DNA of 64,000 nt from the NCBI RefSeq assembly GCF_027364955.1, contig NZ_DAHXOI010000001.1:248001-312000 (forward strand), given 5' to 3'. A program made the position numbers and the translations under genes. How positions within the stretch are numbered: position 1 is the stretch's first letter; every line of letters starts with the position of its first letter. Below the pieces are notes generated by a model that saw only the letters and a program-made list of their open reading frames with translations, was not told the origin of the DNA and ran no database searches. Origin of the DNA: Ferrimicrobium sp. Lineage in GTDB: Bacteria; Actinomycetota; Acidimicrobiia; Acidimicrobiales; Acidimicrobiaceae. Shown here piece by piece: positions 8,200 to 16,282 of this stretch.

Positions 8200-8919
8200 T
8201 TAGACAGGCGCGGAAACCTCATCGCAGGTGACAACCGCCGCCGATCCACCATCCTCCTCAAGGAGGTAACCGACCCCACGCACCGTACGGATCGATTTTG
8301 TCCCAAAGGGGGCATCGATTTTCTTGCGCAGGTAGCCAATGTACACCTCGACGATATTGGAGTCTCCCTCAAAATCGTAGTCCCAAACGTGTTCAATGAT
8401 CTCACGTTTGTTCAGCACTTTACCCTTGGATCGCATCAGCAACTCAAGAAAGGAAAACTCACGGGTGGTGAGGTCGATAATGGTATCCCCGCGGGAGACT
8501 GAGTGACTCGATGGATCGAGTTTGAGATCACCGGCGGCGAGCACGGGTGGTCGACTGTCGACGTTACGACGGAGCAGTGCCCGGATTCGAGCGACGAGCA
8601 CGGTGAACGAGAAGGGTTTCTTGAGAAAGTCATCAGCGCCGGTATCGAGAGCCTCAGCTTCATCGAGCTCTCCATCCTTGGCGGTCAGCATCAGGATCGG
8701 TGTCCAGATCTCCTCGCTTCTTAAGGTAGCGGTGAATTTAAAGCCGTTCATGCCCGGCAGCATGATATCGAGAACGATGCAGTCATAGGGCGCACTCCTC
8801 GCCAGATTGATACCATCTATTCCGTTGAGACAGGTGTCGACTGCAAAACCCTCCGCGACGAGCCCACGTTTCAGGGTGTCCACCAATGTTTCTTCATCAT
8901 CCACTACTAGGATTCGCAT
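8200..8919 (-). CDS. OmpR/PhoB-family response regulator
   Basis: A 239-residue two-domain regulator. The receiver domain has the acidic pair at Asp7-Asp8, the phosphoacceptor Asp51 in 'CIVLDIMLPG', Thr in 'LMLTAKD' and Lys in 'DDFLKKPF'. The C-terminal winged helix (about 130-228) ends with 'VYIGYLRKKID' and 'RTVRGVGYLL'. The ATG is preceded by AAAGGAG at 6 bases. It is the first gene of a three-gene unit with the histidine kinase and the phosphodiester glycosidase, and probably controls the operon or other envelope genes; targets cannot be read from the window. Confidence 0.93.
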   Translation of the reverse strand: MRILVVDDEETLVDTLKRGLVAEGFAVDTCLNGIDGINLARSAPYDCIVLDIMLPGMNGFKFTATLRSEEIWTPILMLTAKDGELDEAEALDTGADDFLKKPFSFTVLVARIRALLRRNVDSRPPVLAAGDLKLDPSSHSVSRGDTIIDLTTREFSFLELLMRSKGKVLNKREIIEHVWDYDFEGDSNIVEVYIGYLRKKIDAPFGTKSIRTVRGVGYLLEEDGGSAAVVTCDEVSAPV

Positions 8920-9015
8920 GCGATTCTCCTTTCGCTGTCTTTAGGATACGCAGACTTCTCAAAGGAAGGCTAGGAGTAACCCGAAGAATTGCTGAGAGAG
9001 GCGCTCCAGAGGCTG

Positions 9016-9714
9016 TCATGTGAGCGTTGTAGTGTGAGGCCAGAGCTCTCGCTCCAGCCAGCCAAGAATGAGAGCGTAGGGCCGTGGGTCGTTGTGGAGC
9101 CTCGTCGATGTCGCGTAGACCCGATGGAGCTCGGGGTGAAACGTTGCAACGAGATGCTCAAGCATAGAGTTGTCGGGTCGAGGACGGTCGCCAGGGACGA
9201 TCATCATCCAGCGCCTGGAGAGATCGGTTAAGGCCCGCATATAACCGGAGACCGGGAAGACTCCTGCTGGATCGAGTCGGGCCCCGGTGGCTGTCAGCTC
9301 CTCACGCGAGAGCTGATCGACCAGAGGATCGACGGTGACGACCCCGACGACCGAGCTGCTGTCTTTGGTGGCGAGCATGGCATAGCCAACCAGCCCAAAG
9401 CCGATGATGACGAGCGGCTGCGGTGCGAGGAAGTCGATGACCGCCTCAAGGTCGGCAACCAGTGCTGTCGCTTCAAGGGTCCCGTCAGACTCACCAATGC
9501 CATGGGGGTTCACGCCAACCACTTGGGTTCGACAGTAGAAGCTTAGGCGTTCGGCGGCCTCTTGGAGAACCCGATCGCTGCTGCCGCCGATGTCGGTATC
9601 GGCGATGCCCGGGGAATATAGCACCGTCGGTCGTCCAGGAGTGGAGCTCTCCTTCACCGTCGCCACAAAGAGTGAGAGCCCAGCGGGTTCGCACCATAAC
9701 TGATCTACTGGCAT
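9016..9714 (-). CDS. Alpha/beta-hydrolase-like protein lacking the nucleophile
   Basis: A 232-residue protein with the outline of an alpha/beta hydrolase: 'VNPHGIGESDG' near residue 70 matches the Asp-x-x-Gly-x-Gly-x-Ser oxyanion region, and a helix 'VADLEAVIDFL' precedes the nucleophile-elbow strand. The elbow reads G-F-G-L-V-G at 105-110, so the usual Ser of G-x-S-x-G is Gly107 (codon GGG). A possible acid (Asp177/Asp181) and His207 remain. It may be a non-catalytic relative or use a different residue. The start at 9714 has a strong GGGAGGTG; a longer frame to 9756 lacks a site. It is divergent from the ATP-grasp pair, suggesting a functional link, but no function is assigned. Confidence 0.65.
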   Translation of the reverse strand: MPVDQLWCEPAGLSLFVATVKESSTPGRPTVLYSPGIADTDIGGSSDRVLQEAAERLSFYCRTQVVGVNPHGIGESDGTLEATALVADLEAVIDFLAPQPLVIIGFGLVGYAMLATKDSSSVVGVVTVDPLVDQLSREELTATGARLDPAGVFPVSGYMRALTDLSRRWMMIVPGDRPRPDNSMLEHLVATFHPELHRVYATSTRLHNDPRPYALILGWLERELWPHTTTLT

Positions 9715-9805
9715 CACACCTCCCTCTCTAGACTGTAGCCGTGCAAGGAATTTCATCAGGATGGAGATGCGCTCTGGATCGGGTGACCGATTGAGTCAAT
9801 CACCT

Positions 9806-10681
9806 ATGCGCACCGAGGATCGAGAGGTGGTTGTTGTAGCCAACCTTGGCCTCGGGGAGAAGTTTTTCGATCACGGCATCCTCTATCAACGTGGACTCAG
9901 TAAGACCTTTGAACATGTCGAGCTAGTGAGCACCGAGTATCTCCTCAGCCGAGTGACACATGTTGATCGACGACACGAGCTCATTCTCTTTCTTGACAAA
10001 GATGTTGCAGTTGCAGAGGTACTTGAGCTCCAAGGTGCGACGGTGATCAACAGCTCGTTGTCGATCGCGATCTGTGATGACAAGCGCCGCACCTATGCCC
10101 ACCTAGCGGCAGCGGGCTTGCGTATTCCAAAGACAGTGATGATGCCGCCGCTCTATCCAAAGCAGAAAATCGCCACCCACTTGGTGCTATCGGCGGTTGC
10201 GGAGGTTGGGCTCCCCCTGGTGATCAAAGAGGCGAATGGATCCTTTGGAGCTCAGGTGTACCTGGCCCAAACTGTCGATGATGTTTTTGCGATAGTCGAC
10301 GCATTGGCCGATCGACAGCTGCTCGTACAGGAGTTTATCGCGAGTTCACGAGGACGTGATCTACGGCTACAGGTCGTCAATGGGCGCTGCATTGCCGCCA
10401 TTGCTCGTCAGCATCCTGATGACTTTCGCGCAAATCTTTCGGCTGGGGGCGTTGGCGCCCCCTACAAGCCCTCGGCAGCGGAGTGCGCGTTAGCCGAGGC
10501 GAGCGCGGCGGCGGTTGGGGGCTTCAATGTCGGTGTCGATCTCCTCTTTGACGATGCGAATGAGGGTTCTATCGTCTGTGAAGTGAACTCCAATGCGCAC
10601 ATCTGGAGGTTGTCGGCGATCTCCGGGGTGGATGTGCCCTATCACGTGGGCCTGGCGCTTCGACAATGGCTCTGCGCGTAG
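9806..10681 (+). CDS. RimK-family ATP-grasp ligase 1
   Basis: About 291 residues of a RimK-like ATP-grasp enzyme, a family that joins amino acids or peptides through an acyl-phosphate. Visible are the ATP-binding 'PLVIKEANGSFGAQVYL', the grasp 'LLVQEFIASSRGRDLRLQV', 'DFRANLSAGG', and the metal-binding end 'VCEVNSNAH'. The sequence resembles RimK-like proteins of Firmicutes more than RimK of proteobacteria. The start is uncertain: ATG 9761, ATG 9806 and GTG 9827 are all in frame, conserved sequence begins at 'VVVVANLG', and only 9827 has a GAGG at a plausible distance. It overlaps the second ATP-grasp gene by 16 bases. Substrate unknown. Confidence 0.78.
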   Translation: MRTEDREVVVVANLGLGEKFFDHGILYQRGLSKTFEHVELVSTEYLLSRVTHVDRRHELILFLDKDVAVAEVLELQGATVINSSLSIAICDDKRRTYAHLAAAGLRIPKTVMMPPLYPKQKIATHLVLSAVAEVGLPLVIKEANGSFGAQVYLAQTVDDVFAIVDALADRQLLVQEFIASSRGRDLRLQVVNGRCIAAIARQHPDDFRANLSAGGVGAPYKPSAAECALAEASAAAVGGFNVGVDLLFDDANEGSIVCEVNSNAHIWRLSAISGVDVPYHVGLALRQWLCA

Positions 10682-11439
10682 CAATCTACTACGATCGCCA
10701 GCAGCTCCAGCCGAACGGCTTCTTCTTGAGGGCACTCGTGGCGGCTGGTCGATCGTTTGGAGCTCAGGTCATTGCGTTGGTTGGTCCAGAGGAGCTCCAG
10801 TCGCGCGAACTGGCTCATGTCGATGTCGTCTTCGTGCGCTCGCGGTCACTTCGCCAGCGCCTTTGGTTGGCCCGTCGTATTCCTCGTGTGGTGAACAGCC
10901 CGCTGCTGGCGCTGGTCGGCAACGACAAGCTCGCCCAATACCTCTGGTGCCAGCAGCATGGATTTGCTACGCCAGCGGTGTTTTCCACTCATGCGGTCCC
11001 AACTCCCTGGGTGAGCAAGCCCAGATTTGGCCATGGAGGTCGGGGGGTACGGTTGGTCGAAACATCGGGCTGGCGAGGTGGTCTTGATGTACTACTTGCT
11101 CAGGAGTATCATCCAGTCGGCACCGTGGATCGACGTCACTATATCCTGGGCACGACGATCGCGGTGACGGTTGAGCGGAGGGCGAATGGGGATTTCCGAT
11201 CGAACCTCTCACGAGGAGCCTCACCCCGGCTTGTGACGGCGAGTGGTGAAGAGCGCGATTTTGTGCAAACGATCGCGGTCCGATTGGGGCCGGGTTACTA
11301 CGGTATCGATATCGTGACTGGACCTCAAGGTCCGATGGTCATGGAGATCGAGGATTTGGTGGGCGCTCGATCGCTCTACCAGCTGGGGTTCTCCGATCAT
11401 GCGACCCAGGTTATGCAATGGGTGTGCCAGGTCCCATGA
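10666..11439 (+). CDS. ATP-grasp ligase 2
   Basis: A 257-residue second ATP-grasp protein. It has a shorter nucleotide-binding region, 'WVSKPRFGHGGRGVRLV' (P-loop-like glycine-rich segment), 'LLAQEYHPVG', 'DFRSNLSRGASPRLV' and a degenerate final strand 'PMVMEIEDLVGARSLY' in which the usual Glu-x-Asn is Glu-x-Glu-Asp. The ATG lies inside the end of the first ligase gene, a 16-base overlap that implies coupled, equimolar translation. The pair may work on successive steps or as a heterodimer; paired ATP-grasp genes of this kind occur in other bacteria without known product. No peptide substrate gene is visible next to them. Confidence 0.7.
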   Translation: MALRVAIYYDRQQLQPNGFFLRALVAAGRSFGAQVIALVGPEELQSRELAHVDVVFVRSRSLRQRLWLARRIPRVVNSPLLALVGNDKLAQYLWCQQHGFATPAVFSTHAVPTPWVSKPRFGHGGRGVRLVETSGWRGGLDVLLAQEYHPVGTVDRRHYILGTTIAVTVERRANGDFRSNLSRGASPRLVTASGEERDFVQTIAVRLGPGYYGIDIVTGPQGPMVMEIEDLVGARSLYQLGFSDHATQVMQWVCQVP

Positions 11440-11459
11440 CGGACGGGTCAGCGAGCGTA

Positions 11460-11834
11460 CTAGCTATCGCTCGGGTGGTAATCGCGTTCGTACTCATCGA
11501 ATGCCTCAAGCGCTCTGGGTCCGTACACCGTGCCGGGCCCACCGGTGAGCAAAATGGTCACCCCGAGCGTCTCGGCGATGGCCTGGCGACTTACTCCGGC
11601 TCGGGCTGCCCCACGTGCGTGAGACGTGATACAACCGTCGCACTTAAGCGCTACGGCGACCGCTAACGCGATAAGCTCCTTCGTCCCGGTGCTGATCTCG
11701 CCACTGGCCATTGCACTATGGTGGAGACTGCCATACGACTTGAGTACATCAGGGATCATCGCTCGAAGTTCCTTCGCAGGTTGGCGAAGATCCTCCTGGA
11801 CCTGGTGCCATGGCTGATGCTGATCGTCGTTCAT
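11460..11834 (-). CDS. Carboxymuconolactone decarboxylase / AhpD-like protein
   Basis: A 124-residue AhpD-fold protein. The redox motif Cys-Asp-Gly-Cys with a following His ('KCDGCITSHARGA') sits near residues 65-77, and 'GVSRQAIAETLGVTILLTGGP' is the typical second half. Proteins with this C-x-x-C-x-x-x-H pattern act as thiol-dependent peroxidases or peroxiredoxin reductants, while the decarboxylases of the family lack it; a peroxide-defence role is therefore the better guess. No ribosome-binding site is present and a promoter ends six bases before the ATG, so it is probably translated from a leaderless mRNA. Confidence 0.82.
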   Translation of the reverse strand: MNDDQHQPWHQVQEDLRQPAKELRAMIPDVLKSYGSLHHSAMASGEISTGTKELIALAVAVALKCDGCITSHARGAARAGVSRQAIAETLGVTILLTGGPGTVYGPRALEAFDEYERDYHPSDS

Positions 11835-11840
11835 GGTTCC

Positions 11841-11869
11841 AGGTTAGACGGGATGATTGCTCTTTGCAA
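11841..11869 (-). promoter_or_regulatory. Leaderless promoter of the AhpD-like gene
   Basis: On the minus strand TTGCAA (11869-11864), a 17-base spacer and TAACCT (11846-11841) are followed after six bases by the ATG at 11834. The -10 box overlaps the TAA stop codon of the upstream DUF1707 gene. The spacing predicts transcription starting at the ATG. Confidence 0.5.
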
Positions 11870-12269
11870 GGCTTCGTTTGATCGGACGGTAGCGCAGCCA
11901 CTGCACTCCGTACCCTAGGTTCGTCAGCAGGAATGCAACGATGACGATCGCCAAGACGGGGAAAATCCAACCCATGAAGAAGCTGAGCGCTGCCAGCGCC
12001 ACGACTGGGATCAGACCAAACGAGTCAAGACGACGAATTCGGCGATCCCAACGAGGACCCACGAAGGGTGCGCGTGTCTTCTCAAACGTTGCTTCATAGA
12101 TCTGGGAAACCTTGCGGGCCTTGGCAAGCAACATGAGACGAACTTCGTACTCGTCAAAGTCAAGATCTCCGGACCTGAAGCGTTCAAGCAGCAGGGCGCG
12201 AGCCCGCTCTCGATCTTCGGCGGATGCCTGCAGCTCGCTGCTCTTGTCTGGGGTACTCTCTCGATCCAT
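11844..12269 (-). CDS. DUF1707 membrane protein
   Basis: About 141 residues. The N-terminal half carries a DUF1707 domain ('DRERARALLLERFRSGDL' then 'DFDEYEVRL'), a small helical domain common in actinobacterial membrane proteins; two hydrophobic segments follow (about 87-105 and 107-125), then a basic tail. Function unknown. Of two nearby ATGs, 12269 has GGTGG seven bases upstream and is preferred over 12275. Confidence 0.72.
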   Translation of the reverse strand: MDRESTPDKSSELQASAEDRERARALLLERFRSGDLDFDEYEVRLMLLAKARKVSQIYEATFEKTRAPFVGPRWDRRIRRLDSFGLIPVVALAALSFFMGWIFPVLAIVIVAFLLTNLGYGVQWLRYRPIKRSLAKSNHPV

Positions 12270-12360
12270 ATTCATTCCACCACTCAGGTAACCATCTACC
12301 TACTAATATTCTACTCGCTCGGATTCGATAGCGCGATACTCGTCGGAGAAGTGCTTGCCA

Positions 12361-13473
12361 CTAGATGATACCGAGGAGCTGTGCGAGTTTACGTCGTTGG
12401 GCAGGCCCGTTCCCAAACAAGATTTGGTCGGCTTTGGCCCGCTTGAAGTACAGATGGGCATCGTGTTCCCAGGTGAAGCCGATACCGCCATGCACCTGAA
12501 TCGAGGATGCTGCGATGCGATAGTAGGCATCCCCACAGGTTGCCTTTGCGGTCGTGGCTGCAATCGCCTGATCATCTGCCTGATCTGCGAGTGTGAAAGC
12601 AGCGTAGAGCGCTACCGACTTCGCGGATTCCAAGTCAACAAGCATGTCCGCGAGACGGTGTTTGACGGCTTGGAAACTACCGATTGGACGGCCGAACTGA
12701 TGGCGGTCCTTTGCGTAGGCAACTGACATCTCGAGTACACGTTCGGCTCCACCAACCATGTCTTGAGCCATGCTTGCGTTCGCCAGTGCCTCGAAGGCAG
12801 GCGTTGCTGCCTCCAACGCTGGACCATCGAGCACCATCGTTCCTGGTGAAGCGTTGAACGAGACCTGGGCCATTGGCCGGGTGAGGTCAAGTGTGGTCTG
12901 TTGGGTGAGCACAACCCCCGGGGCGTCGGCTCGCACGAGTGCGAGTACCCGCTCGCCCTCTCTCTCAAGGGTGATGAGCAGATGGGTGGCCTGGGTGCCG
13001 TCGAGCACGAATCGGCTTTCGGCGTCGATGCCGGTGTCATGCCAGGTGCCACTTGGATGGAGTGGATGCTCGGCGGTCCCGCTGACCAGCCCGAGCACCA
13101 CTGCGCCACTGCTGATCCCCGCGATCGTCTCTGCGATGACAGGATCATCATTGGTCGCTTGGTTGAGGAGGCTAGCACCAAGGACTGACGTCACCAGGAA
13201 CGGGAGAGGAGCCACCGCGCGGCCAATCTCTTGGAGGACGCAGGCTGCCTCGACGAAGCCAAGCCCGAGTCCCCCTTGGGACTCAGGGATGAGCAGGCCG
13301 GCAATCCCCAGTTCGTTGACCATCGCCTGCCAAAGATCGATGGGGATGGGGGTCGTGGACTCCATCGTGGTGCGTACGAGACTTGTTGGCAAGCGTTGGG
13401 TAAGAAATCGACGGGTGGTAGCCTTGAGCTCTTCCTGTTCCGACGTAAACGCAAAGTTCAACGTAGCCCTCAC
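12361..13473 (-). CDS. Acyl-CoA dehydrogenase family protein
   Basis: A 370-residue flavoprotein of the acyl-CoA dehydrogenase family. N-terminal helical domain ('TSEQEELKATTRRFL'), central beta domain, and C-terminal helices with 'RHQFGRPIGSFQAVKHRLADM' and 'QVHGGIGFTWEHDAHLYFKRA', the pattern of FadE-type enzymes of lipid or sterol side-chain breakdown rather than short-chain acyl-CoA dehydrogenases. The GTG start at 13473 is poorly spaced from its upstream purines; TTG at 13461 has AGGG five bases before it and may be the true start. No second subunit gene or thiolase lies nearby, so substrate is unknown. Confidence 0.88.
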   Translation of the reverse strand: MRATLNFAFTSEQEELKATTRRFLTQRLPTSLVRTTMESTTPIPIDLWQAMVNELGIAGLLIPESQGGLGLGFVEAACVLQEIGRAVAPLPFLVTSVLGASLLNQATNDDPVIAETIAGISSGAVVLGLVSGTAEHPLHPSGTWHDTGIDAESRFVLDGTQATHLLITLEREGERVLALVRADAPGVVLTQQTTLDLTRPMAQVSFNASPGTMVLDGPALEAATPAFEALANASMAQDMVGGAERVLEMSVAYAKDRHQFGRPIGSFQAVKHRLADMLVDLESAKSVALYAAFTLADQADDQAIAATTAKATCGDAYYRIAASSIQVHGGIGFTWEHDAHLYFKRAKADQILFGNGPAQRRKLAQLLGII

Positions 13474-13582
13474 TTTCTTTGGCTCGCTATTTCGCTGGCG
13501 TCCTATCGTTTGGCGCTATCGCCAAGATCGTACGCACTGACTAGCCTACTGCTAGAACAGCTTCAAGAGAGGGCAGAGCGTC

Positions 13583-14188
13583 GTGCAAACCACGTATACC
13601 GTTGGGGATCTTACGATTGAGCAGTTTGTGGTAGGGCCGCTTGAGAATAATCTTTACGTCCTGACCACCCCGAGTTCACCAGAGGCACTCCTCATCGATG
13701 CCACCGCCGGCGATGATGTTCTTGTCGATGCGTTGGTCCAGCGGAACGTCACCAAGGTCATCATTACGCATGGTCATCACGACCATATCGGTGCTGTGGC
13801 GGCACTGCGACAACAGGGAATGAGGGTGATGGTGGGAGAGCCTGATGCTTCGTTGCTCGATGGGTTTGATACGACCTTGGTCGATAACGAATTGATCAGG
13901 TTTGGTGCTCTCAATCTACGTATTTTGGCGACGCCGGGACACACCCCTGGATCTGTTTGCATCGCTCCTGAGGGTTATGAACTGCTCTTTACTGGAGATA
14001 CGCTGTTCCCAGGCGGACCTGGGGCGACCAAGTTCCCTGGTGGCGATTTCCCTACCATTATCGAGTCGATCCGCCGCATCTTTGCCACTTTCCCCGCCGA
14101 AACAGTCCTACTGCCGGGTCATGGTGCTTCGACTACGATTGGAACACAGGTCGGCAGCTTGGACGAATGGATCGCAAGAGGCTGGTGA
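13583..14188 (+). CDS. Metallo-beta-lactamase-fold hydrolase (glyoxalase II-like)
   Basis: A 201-residue hydrolase with the complete metal site: His63-x-His65-x-Asp67-His68, then 'TPGHTPGS', 'FTGDTLFPGG' and 'LLPGHGAST'. The proportions match the YcbL/glyoxalase-II-like group that hydrolyses thioesters or acts on other small molecules. GTG start at 13583 behind GAGAGGG. It is divergent from the acyl-CoA dehydrogenase gene; specific substrate cannot be read. Confidence 0.87.
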   Translation: MQTTYTVGDLTIEQFVVGPLENNLYVLTTPSSPEALLIDATAGDDVLVDALVQRNVTKVIITHGHHDHIGAVAALRQQGMRVMVGEPDASLLDGFDTTLVDNELIRFGALNLRILATPGHTPGSVCIAPEGYELLFTGDTLFPGGPGATKFPGGDFPTIIESIRRIFATFPAETVLLPGHGASTTIGTQVGSLDEWIARGW

Positions 14189-14569
14189 GCTGTACTCTTC
14201 TGAGAGACGCCTGGCCTGCATCGGGTTGGTCGTCCGCATGCATTCGATAGGAGGCGAGATGTACGCGGGGATAGTCGGTAACGGTCCACGACGCTCTCGC
14301 GTGAACCCAGTCTTCGCTGCTGGAGTGCTGCGGCGTGCAAGGGCCTTGAGCCACGACGAGACCGTAACGACCGCGCCCCGTTGGTTCCAGCGAGTTGCTT
14401 GTGTGGTAGTACGCCTGCGTTTCGTTGTGGAAGACCGCTCAGTGCTGTGAGCGCCCGAGAATCCCACAACCTGCAGCATTGAGCTAGCCTGGCAAGGCTT
14501 CGACGACGATAGGCCACCAACATCAGGACCGTAACAGTAAAGCACTGCTTGTTCCTCTTGGGCAGGTAG
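14189..14569. other. Intergenic region with a weak small-ORF candidate
   Basis: This 380-base gap lies between the convergent metallo-hydrolase and drug-exporter genes. It has no tRNA-like cloverleaf, insertion-sequence end or clear terminator. A 63-codon frame at 14259-14450 on the plus strand has AGGAGG four bases before its ATG, but the product is arginine- and valine-rich with no recognisable family. Minus-strand frames across the gap have the Arg/Ser/Pro-rich look of non-coding frames. Confidence 0.4.
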
Positions 14570-16051
14570 TCAGTTTTGCGTGTGGACGGGTTTATGTGCT
14601 GAGGCGGTGATGAGGCCGTGACGAACGCGAGTTGCCGAGAGGATGGCTGCAACCACTAAAAAGATCATTGATGCGTAAAAGGCCGAATGTAGCCCGTTAA
14701 CGAATACCTGTGCGATCTCCCCATGGAGTTTAGCGGTACCGACGAAGATCGCAAAGGCTACTTGCCGAGGGATCGAACGCGATGCGATCAGAATCGCCAT
14801 CGAGAAAGAAAAGACCATACCGGTATTTTGAAAGGTCCTCAACATGCCTGACGCGATCCCGAAGACCTGGCGTGGGGCCGCCTTCATTACTGCTGAGTTG
14901 TTAGCGGGGAAGAAACTGCTTGAGCCGATGCCATTGACCACGCTTGCGACTACGACTAGCCATAGCCCGGTGGTCATGCCCAACTGAGCGTAGAGCAGCA
15001 GACCAATAATCTGCGTCGCGAGACCGAAGGTGGCAGGGAGTACAGGTCCGATTTTGTCCGCCATTCTCCCCGAGAAGGGGCCGATCGCACCACCGACTAA
15101 GTAACCGGGAACCAAGAGGAGTGAGGCGTCGAGGGGCGAGAGGCCACGCGGCCCCTGGAGGTACATCAGAACCAGAAAGAGCACGGCGTAGTTTGCGAGT
15201 CCTTGGCAGAGTGAGGCAAGTAGCGATGGAGTCATGGTCGGTACCTTGAAAAGAGAGAGATGGACCATGGGGTCGGTTTGCCGATGCTCGATAAAGACAA
15301 AAACGATGAGGACGACGATGCCGCCGATGAGAAAGAGGAGTAGCGACAGGTCGAGTGTGTGCGTGGCGAGGTTCGTCACCGCCCACAGGATACCAAAAAG
15401 GCCGAGACCCGCAGTCAGCATTCCCCACAGGTCGATCTTCCTGCGTTCACGAGTTCCGCCATCGTGGAGGACGCGAAGGGCGAGGATGACGGCCACGAGA
15501 CCGATCGGTACGTTGATCCAGAAGATCCATCTCCATGAGATAAAAGTGACGATGATTCCTCCGAGGACGATTCCGAGTACGGCACCGAGGCTGTAGCCAA
15601 TGCCGTTGAAGCCATAGGCACGCCCCCGTTTCTCCGGTGGGAAAAGATCGGCGATGACCGCGCCGCTGTTGGCGGTCACAAGCGCTCCGCCGATTCCCTG
15701 AAGAATCCGGAACGCAATGATTGCTGGTTCATCCCACGAGATGGCACAGAGCGCTGAGCCGATGATGAAGACGACAAAACCGGTCTCATACATTTTGACT
15801 CGTCCGTACATGTCGCCGAGCCGGCCGACTTGCGAAGCAAGGAGTGTCACCACCAGTAGATATCCGATAATTATCCAGATGACCGAGGCGAGTGCAACGT
15901 GGAGGCCCCGTTCGATTTCAGGTAGCGCAAGCACAACGATCGTGGTATCCACCGCTGTGATGAGCACCCCGGTCATGACCACTGCGAGGGCCAACCCGGT
16001 TCTGGTCGTCGATGGTCTGGTTGCTGTTACCTTGGGGTTATCTGCACTCAA
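14570..16051 (-). CDS. DHA2-family 14-TM MFS multidrug exporter (EmrB/QacA type)
   Basis: A 493-residue transporter with about 14 hydrophobic segments. Motif C-like 'LDTTIVVLALP' equivalent ('VDTTIVVLALPEIE') in TM1, motif A 'GRLGDMYGRVKMYETG' between TM2 and TM3, and 'GFNGIGYSLGAVLGIVLGG' in TM5 identify the proton-driven drug:H+ antiporter-2 group. It begins with TTG and is preceded by an exceptionally long Shine-Dalgarno match (see 16053-16064). An inverted repeat further upstream could bind a regulator, but no regulator gene is adjacent. Confidence 0.9.
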   Translation of the reverse strand: MSADNPKVTATRPSTTRTGLALAVVMTGVLITAVDTTIVVLALPEIERGLHVALASVIWIIIGYLLVVTLLASQVGRLGDMYGRVKMYETGFVVFIIGSALCAISWDEPAIIAFRILQGIGGALVTANSGAVIADLFPPEKRGRAYGFNGIGYSLGAVLGIVLGGIIVTFISWRWIFWINVPIGLVAVILALRVLHDGGTRERRKIDLWGMLTAGLGLFGILWAVTNLATHTLDLSLLLFLIGGIVVLIVFVFIEHRQTDPMVHLSLFKVPTMTPSLLASLCQGLANYAVLFLVLMYLQGPRGLSPLDASLLLVPGYLVGGAIGPFSGRMADKIGPVLPATFGLATQIIGLLLYAQLGMTTGLWLVVVASVVNGIGSSSFFPANNSAVMKAAPRQVFGIASGMLRTFQNTGMVFSFSMAILIASRSIPRQVAFAIFVGTAKLHGEIAQVFVNGLHSAFYASMIFLVVAAILSATRVRHGLITASAHKPVHTQN

Positions 16052-16052
16052 A

Positions 16053-16064
16053 GGATCACCTCCT
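16053..16064 (-). promoter_or_regulatory. Twelve-base Shine-Dalgarno sequence of the exporter gene
   Basis: On the minus strand AGGAGGTGATCC stands directly before the TTG start (AGGAGG is seven bases from it). It is complementary over all 12 bases to the conserved 3' tail of bacterial 16S rRNA, far longer than the 4-6 base sites of neighbouring genes. It fixes the start codon despite the rare TTG. Confidence 0.75.
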
Positions 16065-16113
16065 CCGCAATGCCACGCAGCCTAATGAGCTTCTCTAGCC
16101 CTAGTGTCGCCAG

Positions 16114-16137
16114 ATCGCGAAGCTTTGTTGACGCGAT
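16114..16137. promoter_or_regulatory. Inverted repeat upstream of the exporter gene (operator candidate)
   Basis: ATCGCG (16114-16119) and CGCGAT (16132-16137) form a perfect 6-bp inverted repeat with 12 bases between, about 65-90 bases upstream of the exporter start. The geometry would suit a TetR-type dimer, but no such gene is adjacent. Confidence 0.25.
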
Positions 16138-16282
16138 GGGACTGGCATGGTGACTTCTGGTACAAGCCTAGTCGTCGAGCCGCGATTGGGTCAAGAGGCG
16201 TTTTGCGAAGCTAGACCTTACCTGGCGGGTTGGAGCATCTGGCATAGATTCTCCCAGTTCATTGGGCCGGGCCTTGTGAGGT

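Noticed and set aside
14108-14652. Minus-strand frames across the gap after the metallo-hydrolase gene
   Set aside because: Arg/Ser/Thr-rich, overlap ends of real genes, no recognisable product.
16051-16064. Plus-strand GGATCACCTCCT as the 3' end of a 16S rRNA gene
   Set aside because: No rRNA sequence precedes it; it is the reverse complement of a long Shine-Dalgarno site before the exporter gene.
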